This document shows positions 15,102 to 23,409 of a stretch of DNA of 34,038 nt, piece after piece. The stretch is from a virus, in IMG/VR virus record IMGVR_UViG_3300044634_003168, positions 1 through 34,038 of that record; one strand, given 5' to 3'. Below the pieces are notes generated by a model. It was not told the origin of the DNA. It was given only the letters and a program-made list of their open reading frames with translations, and did no database searches. The position numbers and the translations under genes were made by a program. The first letter of the stretch is position 1, and each line of letters begins with the position of its first letter.

Positions 15102-16490
15102 ATGGCTTATTTTAATCACGCGTTTAGAAAAGTCCTTTTGGCAACAGGAGGAATTTCTAACTTAGACGGTGTTCAGTTAGGTACTCCAACTGCACCAGGT
15201 GCTACAACTTATAATGAGTTGTCACCAGCAGAAATTACTTTTATTAATCCTGATAACTTTGAAGTTTCACCAGAGGCAGCTACTGACCCATGTTGTGCGG
15301 TCATTGTTGCATCAGGTTCAATTTATCCAAATGATAAAATTGGTAAATTTCATGGAGGATACCAAGAGTCTAACAAAACCAAAACTATCAAACCTCAGTA
15401 TGTGAGTAAGTATTGGTATGTTGAGGCTAATGCACCTTCTAAGTATGTAACCAATGTTGGATACACTCCTTGGAATGTTGACAATCCACCTTCAAGTTCT
15501 AATCCAGGAGAAACTGCAGGTACTTGTTGTAAAGAATTTTTATGTGGTGAAACTTACTATCTACGTTTAGATGTTAAAGGTTCTCCAGCATTAAGATATT
15601 TAAACCACAATGGTTATTTAACTCTTGAAGGTTATACAGGATGTTGTCCAGATTCTCCAGATGATCCATTGATTGCCCCAGTACCAGTAGATCCACGTAA
15701 AGTATATTTTGCTTGGGCAAATCAAATTTTGAATTCTCCAATCATCAATCCATTTGTATATCCAATTGTAACATTCTCTGATGACAATGGTGCTACTTGG
15801 ACATACTATTATCCAGATAATGTTGACTTAGGTACATTACCAATACCCCCACTAACTGTAACATATGAAAATTATTCTGCATGGTCAGAAGAAGCATATA
15901 CAGCAGATATGTGTGCTGGATTTACTTTAACAGGTGCTTATGAAGAAACTAAATTTGGTAATTGTACATTCCAAGTTTCTGACTTCTATGAATTAGAGCC
16001 AGTAAGAATCTATGCTTCTGAAGTAGATTATACAGGTGCTCCATGTGAGTTCCAAACACTTTGTGTAGGTGTTGAATGTCCTGGTTTACAAGCTAACGGA
16101 GTTGGAGAAACTGTAGCAAGAGATTTTATCTTGTCAGAATCTTACAGACAAAACTTCTTTGCAACTGACTTCAGGATTCGTGAAATTACTCAAGGAGATG
16201 CAATTGTAGGATGTAATGGTTTTATTAAGAGAGATGACCTTTATGATAGAATTTATTTACTACATAATGTACCACGTTTCTATAACCCATCTGGAACATT
16301 TGATAATGATCAATACTTAGTAGAACTTATTGTTAAACAAGGTGATATTAATCAGATAAATGGTGTATGGGCTACAATAAATAATTGGTTAGATAAATGT
16401 ACTACATGTACTGCAAAACCAACTATTTCAGGTAATAACTGTGCAAATCCAATTGTACCTTTCCCAGGTGATATCGTAGTAGTAGATTAA
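15102..16490 (+). CDS. Probable abundant structural protein, Cys-rich
   Basis: A 462-aa, beta-rich protein beginning MAYFNHAFRKVLLATGG. Double cysteines occur at 64-65, 142-143 and 181-182, with many single ones, and a CVGVEC and a CTTC pair follow in the C-terminal part. The gene has its own candidate promoter, an A-rich leader like that of the capsid gene, and a strong terminator. The same layout at the major capsid gene suggests a highly made virion protein. Candidates are a head decoration or head-fibre protein, or a tail protein. The Cys-rich style continues in the next genes, so it probably belongs to the outer surface. I do not recognise a family. Confidence 0.6.
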   Translation: MAYFNHAFRKVLLATGGISNLDGVQLGTPTAPGATTYNELSPAEITFINPDNFEVSPEAATDPCCAVIVASGSIYPNDKIGKFHGGYQESNKTKTIKPQYVSKYWYVEANAPSKYVTNVGYTPWNVDNPPSSSNPGETAGTCCKEFLCGETYYLRLDVKGSPALRYLNHNGYLTLEGYTGCCPDSPDDPLIAPVPVDPRKVYFAWANQILNSPIINPFVYPIVTFSDDNGATWTYYYPDNVDLGTLPIPPLTVTYENYSAWSEEAYTADMCAGFTLTGAYEETKFGNCTFQVSDFYELEPVRIYASEVDYTGAPCEFQTLCVGVECPGLQANGVGETVARDFILSESYRQNFFATDFRIREITQGDAIVGCNGFIKRDDLYDRIYLLHNVPRFYNPSGTFDNDQYLVELIVKQGDINQINGVWATINNWLDKCTTCTAKPTISGNNCANPIVPFPGDIVVVD

Positions 16491-16510
16491 TATTAAATTA
16501 TAAACAACTC

Positions 16511-16550
16511 AAAAGGAGAGTGAGATAATAATTTCTCCTCTCCTTTTTTT
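16511..16550 (+). terminator. Intrinsic terminator after the 462-aa virion gene
   Basis: AAAAGGAGAG (16511-16520) pairs with CTCTCCTTTT (16538-16547). The stem extends through GAGA and TCTC with one bulged T at 16521, around a nine-base AT loop. Seven T follow the GC part. The long stem and T run make a convincing terminator. Confidence 0.87.
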
Positions 16551-16561
16551 ATTATTATCTT

Positions 16562-17104
16562 ATGGCAAATCATGTATTAAGTTTAGAAATCCCTACTGTA
16601 TCAAATCCTTGTGTAATGAAGATATTTGATACAAGTGTATATTCTCCATTAGTAGGTATAGTTAATCCTAAACTATACATAGTAGCACCCGGATTTAAAT
16701 ATACTGCTGAAATAGCATTTGTACCAGACTCTACTCCTACACTTACAGCATGTGATTTAGGACTTCAAACTGAAAATTGTGATTCAAGTTTTGTAAATTT
16801 ACCAGATGGAATTTATAATATTAAGTATGCAATTGATCCAGAATGTAAGGTCTATGTAGAGTATAATCATTTAAGAATGACTTGTGCACTTAATCATTAT
16901 GAAAAAATTCTTTGTAATATAAGTATATCAGATTGTGATCCACCACCTAAAGTAAAAGAAAAGCTAAAGGAATTACATATGATAAAAATGTTTTTAGAAG
17001 CTGCAGAAGCTAAAGTAGAAACATGCCATGAGAATCAAGAAGGTATGACTCTCTTTAATTATGCTGTTAAACTTCTAAATAAATTAGATTGTAAAAATTG
17101 TTAA
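16562..17104 (+). CDS. Hypothetical Cys-rich virion-type protein
   Basis: A 180-aa protein. Residues 1-125 are beta-rich (VMKIFDTSVYSPLVGIVNPK, then KYTAEIAFVPDS, then LPDGIYNIKYAID) and look like a compact beta-sandwich. Residues 130-180 are a helical hairpin with conserved-looking cysteines (C155 in ETCHEN and KLDCKNC at the end). The layout suggests a tail or fibre attachment protein. It lies between the abundant virion gene and the Cys-rich repeat protein. The helical C-terminus resembles in style the end of the 724-aa protein. No named family. Confidence 0.62.
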   Translation: MANHVLSLEIPTVSNPCVMKIFDTSVYSPLVGIVNPKLYIVAPGFKYTAEIAFVPDSTPTLTACDLGLQTENCDSSFVNLPDGIYNIKYAIDPECKVYVEYNHLRMTCALNHYEKILCNISISDCDPPPKVKEKLKELHMIKMFLEAAEAKVETCHENQEGMTLFNYAVKLLNKLDCKNC

Positions 17105-17110
17105 ACCCTT

Positions 17111-17123
17111 AAAAACCAACAAA
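17111..17123 (+). promoter_or_regulatory. AAAAACCAACAAA leader
   Basis: This is the same leader as before the genes at 7464 and 10455, here two bases before the ATG at 17126. It is the fourth copy of AACCAACAA in the window, all in short gaps before start codons. Confidence 0.4.
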
Positions 17124-17125
17124 TT

Positions 17126-17329
17126 ATGAGTTCATGTCCAAATTGTGGAAAAAAATTATCTTGCGGATGTCAAAGAAAGACAGCATCTAATGGAAGAACA
17201 GTTTGTAATAACTGTTCATCACAGTATGAATCATCATTAAAAACACAACAACCAGTTGTAAAAGAAACTCCTAAAGTTAATACTTGGGGAAAAGATAGAT
17301 ATAATAACTTGAATAAATTTATTAAATAA
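17126..17329 (+). CDS. Small zinc-ribbon protein
   Basis: A 67-aa protein with C4-x2-C7 and C27-x2-C30, the four ligands of a zinc ribbon, plus C13 and C15 in the loop between them. The remainder is disordered, ending GKDRYNNLNKFIK. It is inserted between two virion genes and follows a clear leader motif, so it is probably expressed. Its role could be assembly or metal-stabilised attachment, but nothing in the sequence decides this. Confidence 0.65.
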   Translation: MSSCPNCGKKLSCGCQRKTASNGRTVCNNCSSQYESSLKTQQPVVKETPKVNTWGKDRYNNLNKFIK

Positions 17330-17330
17330 A

Positions 17331-19505
17331 ATGGCTGCTACAGAACTTCAATTTAGAAAAATTACATTTACAAGTTGTTGTAATGAAAATGATATATTGG
17401 AGTTTAAGTATAATGGAACTAATTACCCTGCTTTAGTTTATCCAAATTCTAGTTTACCCTTACCTTCTGGTTTTACTAATAGTTGTTATCAAGTAACCAT
17501 ATCATTTGTACCATTTGATGAGTGGTTTCCATTACCAAATGTAAGTTCTATTCCTCCTTCTTTTTTTAGTACTTTTCCAAATAAAGAAGCTGAATGTGCA
17601 GAGTATGTATTTCCTAATGGATGTCCAGAATGTAATCCACAATGTTATACTTTATATAACTGTGATGGAGGTCAGTTTAATACTACAAATGATCTTTCAG
17701 CATTTGTTTATAGTTTGTATGGGGAGCCTATTCAAATATATGATATAGATAGTGGTGATGTAATTTCAGGATCTTGGTATGTATATATTAATGAAGGACC
17801 CTGTACAGATATAAATAATGATTTTGGAGTTAATGATGTTGCAGTTCCTGAATGTTTATGTAGATGTTTTGAAATTGTTTTACTATCATCAAAGGGTTCA
17901 GTTGTAGGAGTACAATATATAGATTGTGATGGTAACTTGATTACTAATTCAACAGCTACTAAGTTTTGTTCAAAAGTTTATCCTTTAGTTAAAGGTAATG
18001 GATATGAAATTATTGAAGGTGAAGAATGTGTTGATGGGCTATGTCCAGAAAAATGCTATAAACTTACAAACTGTGATCCAAATATTAAAGAGGTAATATA
18101 CTCTACTCTACAGAGTTTATCTCAATATGTAAATACATCTTCTGTAATTACATTATTAGGTTATGAAGGATGCTGGGAAGTTGATGAAAGTACTGCAATA
18201 AATTGTGATTGTATAACTGTAACTATAGAAGATAGATCAGGAGTAACAGAATATACAGCAACCAATATAGGTACATATAATGGTTGGGGAGTATGGAAAT
18301 TTACAGTTGGTACAGATGACTTTTATATTTGGAATGCATCAACTAATCCTTCTACTAATTGGGTTATCACAATTATTGACTGTTGTGCAAATCCTGGTAC
18401 TACTTATGCAGAAAGTAAATTTCAAGGTGATTGTCCAGAAACAATTAGTGATGGTTCATTAACTGGTTGGGTAATTCAAGGTGTAAATAATTGGATAAAT
18501 GTTCAAACTGAAGTTTGTCCAGGTCCATGTGATTGTCCTGTAGATGTAACAGTACTTCAAGAGTTCAGTTCTTGTGAAACTTGTGAACCATATATAGCTT
18601 ATAAACTTCAGAATTGTGAAAAGATATATGATGTACAATATACTACTCAAGATTTATCTGAATATTTAGGAAGTGTAATTGAAACTGATTGCGGATGTTT
18701 TACAATACAACAAATAAATTATGTTCCACCATCTGAAACATTAGTTGTAATTGATAATACTTTTAAAAGATGTAATGATTGTTTATCTACATTTTACAGA
18801 CTTACAGATTGTGCTGGTGAAGTTGGTGATATAGTAACTACAACAGATTTATCTGACTATGTAGGGGGTGTTATTAAAATAGAAAACTGTGATACTTGTT
18901 GGGAGGTTACTACAACTAGAACATTTACAGACTTATCAAATGTAGTAGTAGTTAATTCTTATAAAGGTTGTCCTGAATGTGGTATTGATTTACCATGTGT
19001 ATGTTCTAAAATAACTAATCTTACACTAACAGAACAAGTTATAGAATATGTTGATTGTGAAAATAACACACAAGAAATAACATTACTTGTAGGAGAAACT
19101 TCTGAAAAGATTTGTTTAAAGAAATGGATATTACCAGAATTACCAGAAGGTCAATTTTTATATGCTGAATATTTTGGTAACTGTTTACAACTTGATACTA
19201 CAGCTTTTGTTTGTCCTCAACCAGTATTTAAAAATAACAGAACTGTAAGACCTGGGTATAATACACCAATATGTACTCCAGAAAAATATGATAATATAAC
19301 TTGTAGGTTTGCAGAAATAATGTATAAACTAGCTCTTGAAAAAAGATATGGTATAACTAACTGTTGCCCTGAAGAAGATGATAGATGGTTAATACAAAAA
19401 GAACTAATAGACTTACAAGCTCTTAAAGATCCTAATTATAAGTGTAAAGAATGTACTTGTGGATGCAACAATAATACAAGTCAAACTTGCAATTGTAAAA
19501 ATTAA
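17331..19505 (+). CDS. Cys-rich tandem-repeat virion protein (probable fibre or adhesin)
   Basis: A 724-aa, beta-rich protein with two kinds of internal repeat. The first starts at about residues 105, 241, 423 and 488. Its pattern is Tyr-x-Leu-x-(Asn/Asp)-Cys, then Asp-Leu-Ser-x-Tyr-(Leu/Val)-Gly, then Cys-x-x-Cys-Trp-Glu-Val (for example FYRLTDC, TTDLSDYVGGV and CDTCWEV). The second appears at about 176-216 and 556-598 and centres on a Tyr-(Ile/Val)-Asp-Cys segment. The C-terminus (from about 655) is helical and ends with a Cys cluster (CKECTCGCNNN). Repeated small Cys-paired domains suit an extended appendage or host-binding protein. It starts one base after the zinc-ribbon gene. I cannot name the family. 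Confidence 0.65.
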   Translation: MAATELQFRKITFTSCCNENDILEFKYNGTNYPALVYPNSSLPLPSGFTNSCYQVTISFVPFDEWFPLPNVSSIPPSFFSTFPNKEAECAEYVFPNGCPECNPQCYTLYNCDGGQFNTTNDLSAFVYSLYGEPIQIYDIDSGDVISGSWYVYINEGPCTDINNDFGVNDVAVPECLCRCFEIVLLSSKGSVVGVQYIDCDGNLITNSTATKFCSKVYPLVKGNGYEIIEGEECVDGLCPEKCYKLTNCDPNIKEVIYSTLQSLSQYVNTSSVITLLGYEGCWEVDESTAINCDCITVTIEDRSGVTEYTATNIGTYNGWGVWKFTVGTDDFYIWNASTNPSTNWVITIIDCCANPGTTYAESKFQGDCPETISDGSLTGWVIQGVNNWINVQTEVCPGPCDCPVDVTVLQEFSSCETCEPYIAYKLQNCEKIYDVQYTTQDLSEYLGSVIETDCGCFTIQQINYVPPSETLVVIDNTFKRCNDCLSTFYRLTDCAGEVGDIVTTTDLSDYVGGVIKIENCDTCWEVTTTRTFTDLSNVVVVNSYKGCPECGIDLPCVCSKITNLTLTEQVIEYVDCENNTQEITLLVGETSEKICLKKWILPELPEGQFLYAEYFGNCLQLDTTAFVCPQPVFKNNRTVRPGYNTPICTPEKYDNITCRFAEIMYKLALEKRYGITNCCPEEDDRWLIQKELIDLQALKDPNYKCKECTCGCNNNTSQTCNCKN

Positions 19506-19518
19506 TTTGTATATTATA
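19506..19518 (+). promoter_or_regulatory. Candidate phage promoter before the large fibre gene
   Basis: TTTGTATATTATA lies in the 26-base gap, about 13 bases before the ATG of the fibre gene. It shares the GTATATTA core with the other gaps. No Shine-Dalgarno sequence is present. Confidence 0.42.
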
Positions 19519-19531
19519 AATAGAATAAACT

Positions 19532-22030
19532 ATGAAGCCTTTAAATTTAGATAACAGACCATGTTCACCAGTATCATCAAATTGTGTGGTATGGCAAGGA
19601 CCTACACTAGATTGTATTAATCTATGTACTGGAGATACTATATCTGATGTAGTAGCTAAAATGGCTACAGAGCTTTGTACATTATTAGATCAAACCAATG
19701 TAACTAATTATGACTTATCTTGTCTTGGTATAACAGCTTGTGGTCCAAAAGATTTTCAAGCTTTAATTCAATTGCTTATTGAAAAGATTTGTGAACTTGA
19801 AGGTATACCTACTGATACAACTAGAGTTGACTCAGCATGCCCTGATTGTGTAGTTACAGTTAAACCTTGTTTTGTTCAGAACAATCAAACAACAATGCAG
19901 TTAGTTGACTATGTTCAAATGATTGCACAAAAAGTTTGTGACTTAATAGATCAAATAGGAGACTTACAAAGTCAAATTAATAATTTAGATATACGAGTTA
20001 CAGTATTAGAAAATACTCCTCCTCCGGAGAATGTTATACCATCTTTTACTCTAACTAGTTGTCCTATTGGTTCCTTACCAACAGGTTCAACTCAATTTAT
20101 AAATACAATATTACAAGAATTTATAAATAATGTTTGGTGTCCATTCTATACAGCAACAGGTACCACATCTGAATTAATAAATGCAGTAAATGCAAAATGT
20201 ATTGATGATACAGATTTACAATTAACAACAGGTACTCCTTTTAGTTTTAATCCAAATTGGATACAAAATGCTTCTTATAATACAGTAGCTGATGCAATCA
20301 ATAATATTTGGATTGCATTATGTGATATATATAACTTTGTATCTACTTTAGATCCTGGAGATACTTTAACAATTGAAGAACCATGTCCATGTGGTGAAGC
20401 TATAACAAATAATGCTGACATATATGTTCATATTGATGTTTCTTCAGGTCCTTATGCTGAAGCAGGAGCTTGTAGTGCAACTTATCTTACAAACAAACAA
20501 ACTTTATGTACAGCCGTTACTGACTGGTATACAAATTACCAAACAGCAAATCCAAGTTATACTGGTAATTTATATATTTTTGAAGTTTCAACTCCTGAAA
20601 CATATTTAAAATTTCCAAGAATAATTAAAAATGGTAATTTTACAGGTATATCACCTGCACCTACTTTGTTTAATTGGTTAAATCCTTCAACAGCAACTCC
20701 TGTTGGAGCTACAATCCCACCTAACTGGAATACTCCAAGTTGGATAGCACCTACAGGTTTATTATATATAGCATTTGTAAATGAAGCAAATAATAATAGT
20801 GAGATTTCTCAAAGTTATCATGGAAATAATAGTACACCTTCATTAACTGTAAATCAATTGCAACCAACATCTGGATGGACAAATGATCATGCTGAGTTTG
20901 TACTTGATTATAATAATCATTGGAACTTTTTTAGAGGTGTAGTATATCCTGCAAATACATTTGATGTTACATCAAGAAATTTTTTATTGCAGGTATATGC
21001 CGCAACAACTAATGGTCCAATAACTTCAACTGGTTTATCTTCAGCATTAGGTCCAAATTTTGATGCTACTTTTAGTGGATTAACATATCCAATTACTAAT
21101 TTATATGTAACAGCAAATAAAGGAATATGGGATTATAATTGGACTCCTGTACTTAATAAAACAACAACCGGTGGAGGTTGTGTTATTAACTTTACGGCAC
21201 AAGAATTTGAAGATGATTTAAATAATATATTAGGAACTGGTTCTTGTGATTGTGTATCATTAATAGATTCATGGGATCCTGTTACACAAACTTTAGCTTT
21301 AAGATCTTTAACTTCTTGTACATTAGATATATCAGTAGGAGATACAGGATGTATTGCAATTGAAGCACCAGTTGTAAATAATGGTTTAGATTATTTTTAT
21401 GCTCAAGTAACTATTGGAGGACCAAACAATTGTAACACTGCTCCTGCAACAATACCAAATGTAGTAAATGCACCAGGAAAAACGGTTGGTAAAGGTGGTA
21501 ATAATTATCCTGTTGGTCAAAGAGTACAAGATGTACTTCAATACAACTACATGGATTCTAACGGAACTGTTGTAAATGTTACTATCCCCCCTTATGGAGG
21601 AACTAATTACATTGGTGCAACATTTCCAGTAACTGCTCCTCCAACTTCTACATTCTTAACAGTTGATAATACTACGGGTATATTTGAAATAACACAAAAA
21701 GGTGAGTATCTTTTAACAATGTCTACTTATTTAAAAGCTAATGGAGACAATACTGCATATTGGAAAACAACAGGTTCTGATGGACGATTTGATATAGGTA
21801 TATGTAGTGGAGGAACAAATTCTGGAGATATATTTACAGGAGCTTCAAAAAGTATAGTTGCAAATATGGATAGTAACATAATTCTTACTGCTCAATGTGT
21901 AGTTACACTAAATGTTGGAAGTGAAGTAATTTTCAGAATGTTAAATTTAACAGGAGAAGATTATGCTGGTGGTGCATATAATGGAAGTGATGCAATAAGA
22001 ATTGGGTTTGTTAAACTTAGAAATTTATAA
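19532..22030 (+). CDS. Tail fibre/receptor-binding protein with C1q/TNF-like end
   Basis: An 832-aa protein. The Cys-rich N-terminal part (1-110) has SSNCVVWQGPTLDCINLC, and a related segment begins the fibre at 22095, so it is probably an attachment domain. A short coiled coil follows (LIDQIGDLQSQINNLDIRVT, 138-160), suggesting a trimer. Residues 295-540 form a beta-rich region of unclear fold, beginning IYVHIDVSSGPY. The C-terminal 125 residues (VDNTTGIFEITQKGEYLLTM to IRIGFVKLRNL) look like a C1q/TNF-type jelly roll, a common phage receptor-binding end. The gene has its own candidate promoter. The fibre call is good; the receptor is unknown. Confidence 0.75.
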   Translation: MKPLNLDNRPCSPVSSNCVVWQGPTLDCINLCTGDTISDVVAKMATELCTLLDQTNVTNYDLSCLGITACGPKDFQALIQLLIEKICELEGIPTDTTRVDSACPDCVVTVKPCFVQNNQTTMQLVDYVQMIAQKVCDLIDQIGDLQSQINNLDIRVTVLENTPPPENVIPSFTLTSCPIGSLPTGSTQFINTILQEFINNVWCPFYTATGTTSELINAVNAKCIDDTDLQLTTGTPFSFNPNWIQNASYNTVADAINNIWIALCDIYNFVSTLDPGDTLTIEEPCPCGEAITNNADIYVHIDVSSGPYAEAGACSATYLTNKQTLCTAVTDWYTNYQTANPSYTGNLYIFEVSTPETYLKFPRIIKNGNFTGISPAPTLFNWLNPSTATPVGATIPPNWNTPSWIAPTGLLYIAFVNEANNNSEISQSYHGNNSTPSLTVNQLQPTSGWTNDHAEFVLDYNNHWNFFRGVVYPANTFDVTSRNFLLQVYAATTNGPITSTGLSSALGPNFDATFSGLTYPITNLYVTANKGIWDYNWTPVLNKTTTGGGCVINFTAQEFEDDLNNILGTGSCDCVSLIDSWDPVTQTLALRSLTSCTLDISVGDTGCIAIEAPVVNNGLDYFYAQVTIGGPNNCNTAPATIPNVVNAPGKTVGKGGNNYPVGQRVQDVLQYNYMDSNGTVVNVTIPPYGGTNYIGATFPVTAPPTSTFLTVDNTTGIFEITQKGEYLLTMSTYLKANGDNTAYWKTTGSDGRFDIGICSGGTNSGDIFTGASKSIVANMDSNIILTAQCVVTLNVGSEVIFRMLNLTGEDYAGGAYNGSDAIRIGFVKLRNL

Positions 22031-22040
22031 AACCAATAAA

Positions 22041-22058
22041 TGAATTAATTTTAATTCA
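22041..22058 (+). repeat. AT-only inverted repeat between the fibre genes
   Basis: TGAATTAA and TTAATTCA flank a two-base spacer (TT) in the 64-base gap between two fibre genes. It could be a weak terminator hairpin or a protein-binding palindrome. No T run follows. A GTATATATG sequence at 22065-22073 may be a weak version of the promoter box. Confidence 0.35.
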
Positions 22059-22094
22059 AGAATATGTATATATGTTTAATTTAAAATAAAAAAA

Positions 22095-23297
22095 ATGGCA
22101 ACTCACACATGTAATCAAAACTGCGGATGTAACAATACCTATACGGTTACTCCTCCGTGTCCTCCTGCATGCCCGGAGGTATTTAATTCTCAGTGCATTG
22201 TATATACAGGTACTGATATAATTTGTAATACAGACACAGTAATCAAAAGATATGATTATTTAGATACAGTAATTACTAAATTAGTAAACTATATTTGTAA
22301 TACAGTAGGTCCAGTAACTCAGGTTGTAGGTTCTACTTATATAGATGTAGTTCCTAATACAGTAGGTAATGTAACAACATATACTGTATCTATTGATATA
22401 CCTGCCTTACAAGCTTATTTTGATACAGTATTTCAAAATGATATACTTGCATCAATTCTTGCAGGTCCTGGTATTTTAATATCTCAAAATCCAATTGCAG
22501 GAACAGTAACTGTTTCTCATCAAGATACATCAAGTGTAGCTAACTTAAATAGTGATAACTCTGGTAATACTTTTATCCAAGATGTCTTTTTTATATTTGA
22601 TACTTTTGGTCATGTTACAGGTGCCTCAGTTGTACCAGGTAGTGTTATTCCACCAAATGATTTTGACAGAGCTCAAATTAATCCTGATTCAGGATTTGTA
22701 TGGGGACCTGCTAATGATCCTACAAATATTCAGATAGCTGAAGCTCCTGGAGATACATTAAACTTTGTAGCTGGAACAGGTATTGTTCTTAATGCAAGTA
22801 CTGTACCTGGTACAGATGCAATTAGAATTACTAATAATGCTCCTGATCAAACAGTAGTATTAACTGAAGGAGCTGGTATTGATATCACTGGTACATATCC
22901 AAACTTTACAATTACAAATACAGAAGGTCCTGTATCATTAGCATCTGCTGGTGGAACAGAAACTTTAGTAAATGATGGAACTGGTCCTGCTTTAGTAACT
23001 AAAGGTTTAACTGCTGGTAATGGTATTAGTTTAAGTGGTTCTGCTACTGCTGTAACAATTGCTGCTGATGTGGCTAAATTTACATCATCTGCATTAAGTG
23101 GTAATCAAACAATAAATCATGATCTAGGTACAGCAGATATAATTATCTCTGTAAAATCAGCATCATTACCTTTACCATTTGTTACATATATACATGGTAC
23201 TGATTATACATATACTGTTGATAATTCCAATAATATTTCAATTGTTGAAGTTGTACCAGGTGGATTAGGCACTTATTCAGTAACAGTTATAGGATAA
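22095..23297 (+). CDS. Second tail fibre with Gly-rich shaft repeats
   Basis: A 400-aa protein. The N-terminus is Cys-rich (CNQNCGCNN, then CPPACPEVFNSQCIVYTGTD), and residues 28-68 resemble the N-terminal segment of the 832-aa fibre, so both may dock to the same tail part. Shaft-like repeats of the form Ala/Glu-Gly-x-Gly-Ile begin at 123 (AGPGILIS), 226 (AGTGIVLN), 258 (EGAGIDIT) and 307 (AGNGISLS), each followed by a short beta stretch. The last 70 residues (SGNQTINHDLGTADIIISVK onward) form a separate beta domain that could bind the receptor. Gly-Ile shaft repeats are typical of beta-helical trimeric fibres. A terminator follows the gene. Confidence 0.73.
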   Translation: MATHTCNQNCGCNNTYTVTPPCPPACPEVFNSQCIVYTGTDIICNTDTVIKRYDYLDTVITKLVNYICNTVGPVTQVVGSTYIDVVPNTVGNVTTYTVSIDIPALQAYFDTVFQNDILASILAGPGILISQNPIAGTVTVSHQDTSSVANLNSDNSGNTFIQDVFFIFDTFGHVTGASVVPGSVIPPNDFDRAQINPDSGFVWGPANDPTNIQIAEAPGDTLNFVAGTGIVLNASTVPGTDAIRITNNAPDQTVVLTEGAGIDITGTYPNFTITNTEGPVSLASAGGTETLVNDGTGPALVTKGLTAGNGISLSGSATAVTIAADVAKFTSSALSGNQTINHDLGTADIIISVKSASLPLPFVTYIHGTDYTYTVDNSNNISIVEVVPGGLGTYSVTVIG

Positions 23298-23304
23298 AAA
23301 AAAA

Positions 23305-23329
23305 GTTACAGGTTGTTGGTTTCTGTGAC
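23305..23329 (+). other. Hairpin upstream of the fibre terminator
   Basis: GTTACAG (23305-23311) can pair with CTGTGAC (23323-23329), including one wobble, around an 11-base loop. A competing stem, GTTGT (23312-23316) with ACAAC (23328-23332), uses part of the same bases. The two are mutually exclusive, and both precede the strong terminator. This may be a simple double terminator or a small structured 3' end. Confidence 0.4.
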
Positions 23330-23340
23330 AACAAGGCAAG

Positions 23341-23369
23341 CCCTCGCACTAGTGAGGGTTTTGTTTTTT
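23341..23369 (+). terminator. Intrinsic terminator after the second fibre gene
   Basis: CCCTCGC (23341-23347) pairs with GTGAGGG (23352-23358), with one G-T wobble, around the loop ACTA. It is followed by TTTTGTTTTTT. This ends the fibre unit. Confidence 0.88.
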
Positions 23370-23393
23370 ATGTATATTTGCTAATATCATTTA

Positions 23394-23409
23394 TTTTTAG
23401 TATATTAAT
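23394..23409 (+). promoter_or_regulatory. Candidate promoter before the connector/tail-tip unit
   Basis: TTTTTAGTATATTAAT lies right before the ATG at 23410, downstream of a terminator, so a promoter is needed here. It contains the same GTATATTA core. If transcription starts just after the box the message would be nearly leaderless. TATATTTG at 23373-23380 also fits the Bacteroidota -7 box (TAnnTTTG), but a properly spaced -33 TTG is not evident. Confidence 0.45.
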
